Shown: one piece after another, positions 58,956-64,000 of the stretch
How the letters are laid out: each line of letters starts with the position of its first letter
Numbering within the stretch: the stretch's first letter is position 1
Assembly: GCF_039555335.1 (NCBI RefSeq)
Contig: NC_092629.1
Location: 32,386,203 to 32,450,202, forward strand
Source: Amphiura filiformis
Lineage: Eukaryota; Echinodermata; Ophiuroidea; Amphilepidida; Amphiuridae
Direction: 5' to 3'
DNA length: 64,000 nucleotides
Notes under the pieces: model-generated
Told to the model about the DNA's origin: nothing
Seen by the model: only the letters and a program-made list of their open reading frames with translations
The model's database searches: none
Program-made: the position numbers and the translations under genes

Positions 58956-59784
58956 TAAGCATTGCACGTACATTTGAAACGAGTTTAAATAATGAGCAAC
59001 ATATGTTGCTATGGCCTGACAGCAAATGTAGTGTAGTAACTATATAGGATAAGGCACTCACCATTAGATATTGTTATGTTCTTCGGAACAGCAATATAAT
59101 AATACATAAGATAATAATACAACTGGACGATCTCTTTGACTTGTAATGTATCACTTCATTTATTAGCATATGTTCTCATGTTCGATACCAGATCAAGACG
59201 GACTTCATTCACGGTTGTTTGATGTGATCATTTATTAATTTTTCTTACAAAACATTATTATAATGTTCAATTCTAGACCTGAATAATACCAACAGCTATC
59301 ACACTAATAAACTGTATATACACATTTATTTTGTAGCAATTTTTAACATAGAGTTTCGTTTCTATATCAAATTATTCATCTTTTTCTGCTTTTTGTGGTA
59401 ATTTTAATTCTATAAACTGTACATTTGTGTGCAAATTGAGGGCGCTATTTACATATATCCTAAATTTAAATTAGCCAAATAATATAAGTTATACCATGCA
59501 TTTCATGATAATTGTTTTTTAAATTTTCTTGTCATTTGTAACTCTGTTTGCTGATGTTCTAATACCATTGTACAAGTGTTCACCCCTTGTAAAGATGCGA
59601 ACAAGATTTTGATAAATAGTGCCATCAGTGTTCAACTTTTCTTAAAAATGAATCATAAATGCATAAAAATGAATACAAATGCCATCAAACAACCGTGCAT
59701 TGCTACAATCACAGTCTTATTTAAAGTGTTGTGCAAATTAGTTACTTACTATTACGTCATACGAACATATCAAGCTAATTAGAG
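58956..59784. other. Non-coding AT-rich region
   Basis: I see no exon, RNA or element boundary. Confidence 0.5.
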
Positions 59785-60175
59785 CAGGGGAGTTGAGCAG
59801 ACTAGGCTCATCTCTGATTGAGGATCTGATAGGGCCAAGGCTGCTCAATGCCAAGTGAGGACTCTAATCTAGCTAGGGATTAGAGGAGAGATCATAAAAT
59901 GAGCAAGGTTACTCACTATCAATTTGAGTGAGAGGTGGTCGTAAAATGAGCAAGGCTGGCAGGCTGCTTATTGCCAAAATGAGGACTCTAATCTAGGGAT
60001 TAGAGAGAAGAGAGATCGTAAAAGGACCAAGGCTGCTCAATGTCAAGTGAGAGGGGTCATAAAATGAGCAAAGCTGCTTATTGCCAAATGAGGACTCTAA
60101 TCGAGGGATTAGAGGTAGGAGAGATCGTAAAATGAGCAAGGTTGCTCAATGTCAAGTGAGAGGGGTTATGTTACA
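59785..60175. repeat. Tandem repeat, unit about 125 bp
   Basis: The blocks gaggactctaatctagggat then tagag, agatcgtaaaatgagcaagg and ctgctcaatgtcaagtgaga recur three to four times in the same order. Confidence 0.85.
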
Positions 60176-60353
60176 TCACACTGGATTAGAGTAGTGACGT
60201 GTGGGAATACTACCATTGACTGGTTCATTTAATGTGCTCTGCTCTAATAGAATTTTGGTGGGACAGAACAATATTTAAGGGAGCACAAAGACCCTGGAAA
60301 AGATGGAAAAGGTCTTTTGGTCTTAAGTGGGCAGCCCTGTAGCCAGCAGGTTC

Positions 60354-60726
60354 GCCCCTGCACTCCGTGCATCCGGGGTATACATGCTTGTCGGTGAACT
60401 TTAAAAACCCTCATTTGCATCTCATTTCGCGAAGTTTTAGTGGAAAAATACCCCTTTTTTAGCGATTTCGCGAATTATTTGCCCTTCGACAATACCCCTA
60501 TTTTCGCTCAAATGCGAACGATATTTCTAATATACCCTTTTCTGGCAGAAACGACGTAGGCTGCTCGATGAAAATACCTTTTTTTCAATTTCGCAAACAC
60601 GTGTTTTGAAAAAAAAACACCTTTTTTGTGTGTTTCGCGAATCGCGTTTCTTCATCTGAAAACACCCCTTATTTCGCAAAATTTTCGACGAGCATGAATA
60701 CCCGCGGATGCACGGAGTGCGGGGGC
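60354..60726. mobile_element. Inverted-repeat element (cactccgtgcatccg ends)
   Basis: Left gcccctgcactccgtgcatc then cggggtatacatgcttgtcg; right cgacgagcatgaatacccgc then ggatgcacggagtgcggggg. The interior is rich in tttcgcgaa and aaaatacccc phrases. No coding. Confidence 0.8.
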
Positions 60727-60837
60727 CGGGCCAGAAGGATTTCGCAGGGACGGATAGGAGGGTTGCGGATTTTCCAAATGCAGAAGTTTTCAGAAGAAAA
60801 TCTTGCAAAAAGTTCATGATTTTGCTTACATGTCTTA

Positions 60838-60990
60838 TGTTTTCAGGTCTTATATTTACAGGTCTTAGTTAAATTACAGGTCTTAGTTTTACAGGTCTGA
60901 GTTTCACAGATCTTATACATGTATTTACAGGTCTTATGTTTACAGGTCATATGTTTACAGGTCTTAGTTTTACAGGTCTTATGTTTACAT
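60838..60990. repeat. 16-bp tandem repeat (tttacaggtcttatgt)
   Basis: About nine imperfect copies of tttacaggtcttag/atgt in a row. Confidence 0.9.
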
Positions 60991-60999
60991 CATATCATG

Positions 61000-61395
61000 T
61001 CGCGAAGTTTTCAGGATAAAACACCTTTTTTGAGCGATTTCACGAATTTTTTGTCCTTTAACAATGCCTCTTTTTTCGCTAAAACGTGAACGATATTACT
61101 ACTATACCCCTTTATATATATATATATATATATAATGCACACGGCACACGCGGTTGTATGCGTCGTATAATAGATGTGATGTGATGTAAATGTGCGCCGA
61201 ACGGAATGATGAAACTGAGACGAGTTGTGCACCGGAGTTGTGCATGGATTCGTAAACTACGATGATTTACACGTGATTCGCTGATGAAGACCTTTTTTAA
61301 TTTCGTGAACAAGTGGTATCAAAGATGACCATTATTTTCAGTTTCGCAAATCGCCTTTCTTTATCTGAAAATACCCCCTAATTTCGCGAATACGG
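61000..61395. mobile_element. Diverged second copy of the 60354-60726 element
   Basis: It shares gcgaagttttcaggataaaa, agcgatttcacgaa and cgtgaacgatatta-type phrases with the interior of 60354-60726, but without the terminal repeats. It contains a (ta)n run at 61111-61133. Confidence 0.6.
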
Positions 61396-61401
61396 ATACA
61401 C

Positions 61402-61545
61402 AGGAACCGGGATTGCAGGATGATAAATCGGTAGCCGAACCACCGCTGCATGAATCACTTCCAGAACAGGTCCTGGTTCGAATCTTCATTCCACTGCCAC
61501 ATGTCTTACTGCAAGTACTCCACGAACCCCATGACATCCAGGAAG
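61402..61545 (-). CDS. TSP1 repeat exon, complete domain (phase 1-1)
   Basis: On the minus strand, acceptor ttattctcag and donor TCCT|GTGTAT (weaker), 144 bp, phase 1 at both ends. It encodes SWMSWGSWSTCSKTCGSGMK then IRTRTCSGSDSCSGGSATDL then SSCNPGSC: the WxxWxxWxxCSxxCGxG core, the RxRxC strand and the closing cysteines of a thrombospondin type 1 repeat. These domains are extracellular and bind glycosaminoglycans or receptors. It lies downstream (in transcription) of the split TSP1 pair at 62821 and 61688. Confidence 0.85.
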
Positions 61546-61687
61546 CTGAGAATAAAATTAATAGAATTAATTATGCTTTTCAGTTGTTTGGTTTATCACA
61601 ATTTGGACTCATTCTTGTGGCCAATGCAAAATACATTGAGTGTGTAAATACAAGATGGGCTATGATTATGCTTCTACTTCTACTTAC

Positions 61688-61828
61688 GACAGCTTCGCGT
61701 GTTGCAGGATGATGAATCGCTAGCCGCAGCTGTATCCGAATAACTGCATGAACCACTTGGGCAAGTGTTGAGTAGGTGCCCCATGCGCCTCCCATAACTG
61801 CCGGAGCCTCGTGGCATGCGCATGGAAC
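61688..61828 (-). CDS. TSP1 repeat, C-terminal half exon (phase 1-1)
   Basis: Acceptor tttaaattcag, donor CTGTC|GTAAGT, 141 bp, phase 1. It encodes SMRMPRGSGSYGRRMGHLLN then TCPSGSCSYSDTAAASDSSS then CNTRSC. It completes the half domain of the exon at 62821. It is closely related to the plus-strand exon 1759-1860, which is 39 bp shorter. Confidence 0.75.
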
Positions 61829-62820
61829 CTGAATTTAAATGTAAAATATAACAATTATTACTAGTATGTTAAAATTACTATTATATTAATACTTTTATTT
61901 CTTTTATACAAATGATACACACTTTTTGATCCATGCATACTAGGGTGAATCTTAAAAAAAAAAAATTAATGGGCTACCCTCTCATTTGGTACTTTATGGT
62001 TAAAAACATCGCATGGAAAAAACACATTTTGCACAAAATTTGCTGTTTACTTTGCCTGGAATAATTTTTAAGTAAATATTACAGCTTGAAAAACAATAAG
62101 GACAACAGGACGAGCTGCTATTTCTAGTATTTTTCTGTAATCTATCATGAGTGTTTTTGAAGTTGACCATAGGTTCCCCCTTACGGAATGTTACGTCACA
62201 ATTCTGTATTATTATTCAAGGTTGTTACGTGTGTCTATTCTGTCATCGACCTAATAACAGACACGCCCCATGGTACAAACAAATGTAAGTTGTGGAAAAT
62301 CGTGTTTATGACAAAAAACATTTTAAAAAGATACTTTAAGGTATTATTTTGTTGGTGTCTATATGGTATATCATACATATACATGTGTTGCGGTCAGAAA
62401 GGCAGCAATCTTTTGTTTGACCCCTATCCACCTGGCATCTAGAATCCTCAAAACAGCGAGCTTTTGTGGTTAACATCAGCATTAACTTAAAACAAGTTGC
62501 CACATACTATCCTAACCTGTTAACCATACAGCTGCACTGAATTGAAGCTCACTTGCATATTTTGCCATGGGAGGGGGAGTAAAATGGACGTAACTTTCAA
62601 AGTATTAGGAGAAGAACCCCAGGTGTTTTTTATTGTATTTCTTTTTTTCTCTTTCATTTGACACTATCGGAGGGTTATAACTTCGTGGCATTTCGAGATA
62701 TGCCCATTTAAGACCAAATGGTTAGTCAGTTAGTAAGCTAGTAAGTAAGCTAGTAAGTAAGCTAGTAGCAAACACTGATATAGGGTGTTCCCGCTATGCG
62801 GTCCACCAAAAATCACTTAC
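61829..62820. other. Intron between TSP1 half exons
   Basis: No further exon or element recognised; agtaagctagtaagtaagct direct repeats lie at about 62735-62765. Confidence 0.5.
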
Positions 62821-62913
62821 GACAAAAACTCGAACAGAACCTGGTTCGAGTCTTAGTTCCACGACCACATGACTTACTGCACGTGCTCCACGAACTCCAT
62901 GAACTCCATGACG
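62821..62913 (-). CDS. TSP1 repeat, N-terminal half exon (phase 1-1)
   Basis: Acceptor attcatttcag, donor TTGTC|GTAAGT, 93 bp, phase 1. It encodes SWSSWSSWSTCSKSCGRGTK then TRTRFCSSFC. The triple Trp ladder and CSxSCGxG are the first half of a TSP1 repeat. It splices in phase to 61688-61828 to make one domain. The gene therefore begins beyond the right edge or upstream of 62913. Confidence 0.85.
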
Positions 62914-63050
62914 CTGAAATGAATAGAATAAGTGGTGATATTTCTTTGGGTTATCACAATTTGGACTTTTTCTCCGGCTATAAATGCAAATATTCTTTGA
63001 GTAAGTGAATACATGACATCGGTGGGCTACATTTGTAAATATTTTAATTT

Positions 63051-64000
63051 TGTTATGGTCGCTCAAATAACCCAGGCCCAAATCTCCTGCTTCGAGTTCA
63101 CGTAACAATAAACACGCAAACACACTGTTTATCACATAGAACACTTATGATTATTTATTAATTAGTACAGTTATATGGCTATCAATCAAATCCTTATACA
63201 ATATTACAACAACTATCAAAATTATTACAAAGAATATCTTTAGCTATATTTACTTTACCAAGCCTGGAGATCTTGATTGGCTGACTTTCTGATGAGATTC
63301 CGTTGATGGTCTCAGTTCTTGATTCAAGATCCGGCAATGTCCAAGATCCTGTCTAAAGTCTGAAGTCCTGATGACTATATTTTCACTATCCTAGCTGCTA
63401 TGCTAGTGTTCTCCAGGTGGTCTTCTGTGTTGACCATAAACTCCTCTCTCGGAGATCTCTTGAGCAAGCTTACTGCTCCACTTGACAGATAACACACTAT
63501 GTTAGTCCAGCAAAATGTCACAGTTCTTTGAGTCGACAAAAAACGAGCACTAATTGGCTCTACTACCGCCTTTGGCGTGTTTCCAACACGCGCACAAGAA
63601 CCGCGAAGTTTGAAGACATAATAATGGTAACTTTGTACCAATACTGGCTAACATAAGTTTTACAGAACCCTCTTATAACTCTAGACTGCTGTGCCAATCA
63701 TTATTTTCATCCCCAGGCTTTACACACCATTTCTTAGCATTCTAGAAAACTATTTATGGTAAATTACAACATTTCTTAAGATATCTCATTAGATCATCAC
63801 AAGCCAATCACAGTCATTAATCTGTATAGAACATTACCTTAACACAAACCAAAACAGATTAATTGTGTACTAGTACTGTACTGTACCATGATTATTGGCA
63901 CCGTGTCAGCACTCACTACTGTGGTAATCATGACCAATATAGTATTATCCAAATGTTTCCAGAACTTTATCCATATTACTAGATACTAGAATGAATTTAT
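63051..64000. mobile_element. Possible LTR, truncated by the window edge
   Basis: It begins TGTTATGGTCGCTC after an AT-rich flank, resembling the start of the LTR at 25603 (TGTTACGAGTCG). It shares a cacttgacaga phrase with that LTR, and its composition is similar. The other end is outside the window, so this is a suggestion only. Confidence 0.3.

Overview
This window is eukaryotic nuclear DNA, AT-rich, intron-rich and full of transposon remnants. The coding exons are short, flanked by consensus AG/GT splice sites, and encode extracellular modules: C-type lectin (CTLD), thrombospondin type 1 (TSP1), EGF, LDL-receptor class A (LDLa), the IgGFc-binding N-terminal domain and peptidoglycan recognition protein (PGRP). 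That mix, with Penelope, Tc1/mariner and tRNA-derived SINE relics, points to a marine invertebrate deuterostome. I favour an echinoderm, but the species cannot be fixed from sequence alone. No bacterial-type operons, rRNA or intact tRNA genes were seen.

Layout. 1-4 kb: a CTLD exon and a TSP1-like exon (+), then a palindromic element and a decayed 145-bp tandem repeat. 4.3-22.2 kb: a tandem segmental duplication (copy A 4348-13470, copy B 14217-22163). Each copy carries an EGF-EGF-LDLa x4 exon followed by a single LDLa exon. Copy A's large exon is broken by a transposon and a 1-base deletion; copy B's is intact. Another LDLa exon lies at 22.8 kb. 24-44 kb: three exons for an IgGFc-binding domain (the first frameshifted), among ten copies of a small exon that usually reads as a signal peptide plus a Thr/Ser linker. 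Two of the ten stand directly before an IgGFc exon. This array is interrupted by a solo LTR (25.6-27.0 kb), a 3.8-kb long-terminal-inverted-repeat element carrying a broken gene (31.2-35.0 kb), and mariner-derived elements. 47.9-52.7 kb: a three-exon PGRP with all zinc-amidase residues, its introns filled by Penelope fragments and inverted-repeat elements. 53.4-55.0 kb: a dead Tc1 transposon. 55-61 kb: non-coding repeats, a LINE remnant, a SINE and inverted-repeat elements. 61.4-62.9 kb: three TSP1 exons on the minus strand. 63.05 kb to the end may be another LTR.

Biology. All plus-strand module exons start in phase 1, and all except PGRP exons 2-3 also end in phase 1, so they can be shuffled without breaking frame. 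The products would be secreted or cell-surface recognition proteins, consistent with a diversifying innate-immunity locus. Whether they form one modular gene or a cluster of small secreted-protein genes cannot be decided without transcripts. The duplicated segments give filled/empty site pairs that date and delimit several transposon insertions directly.
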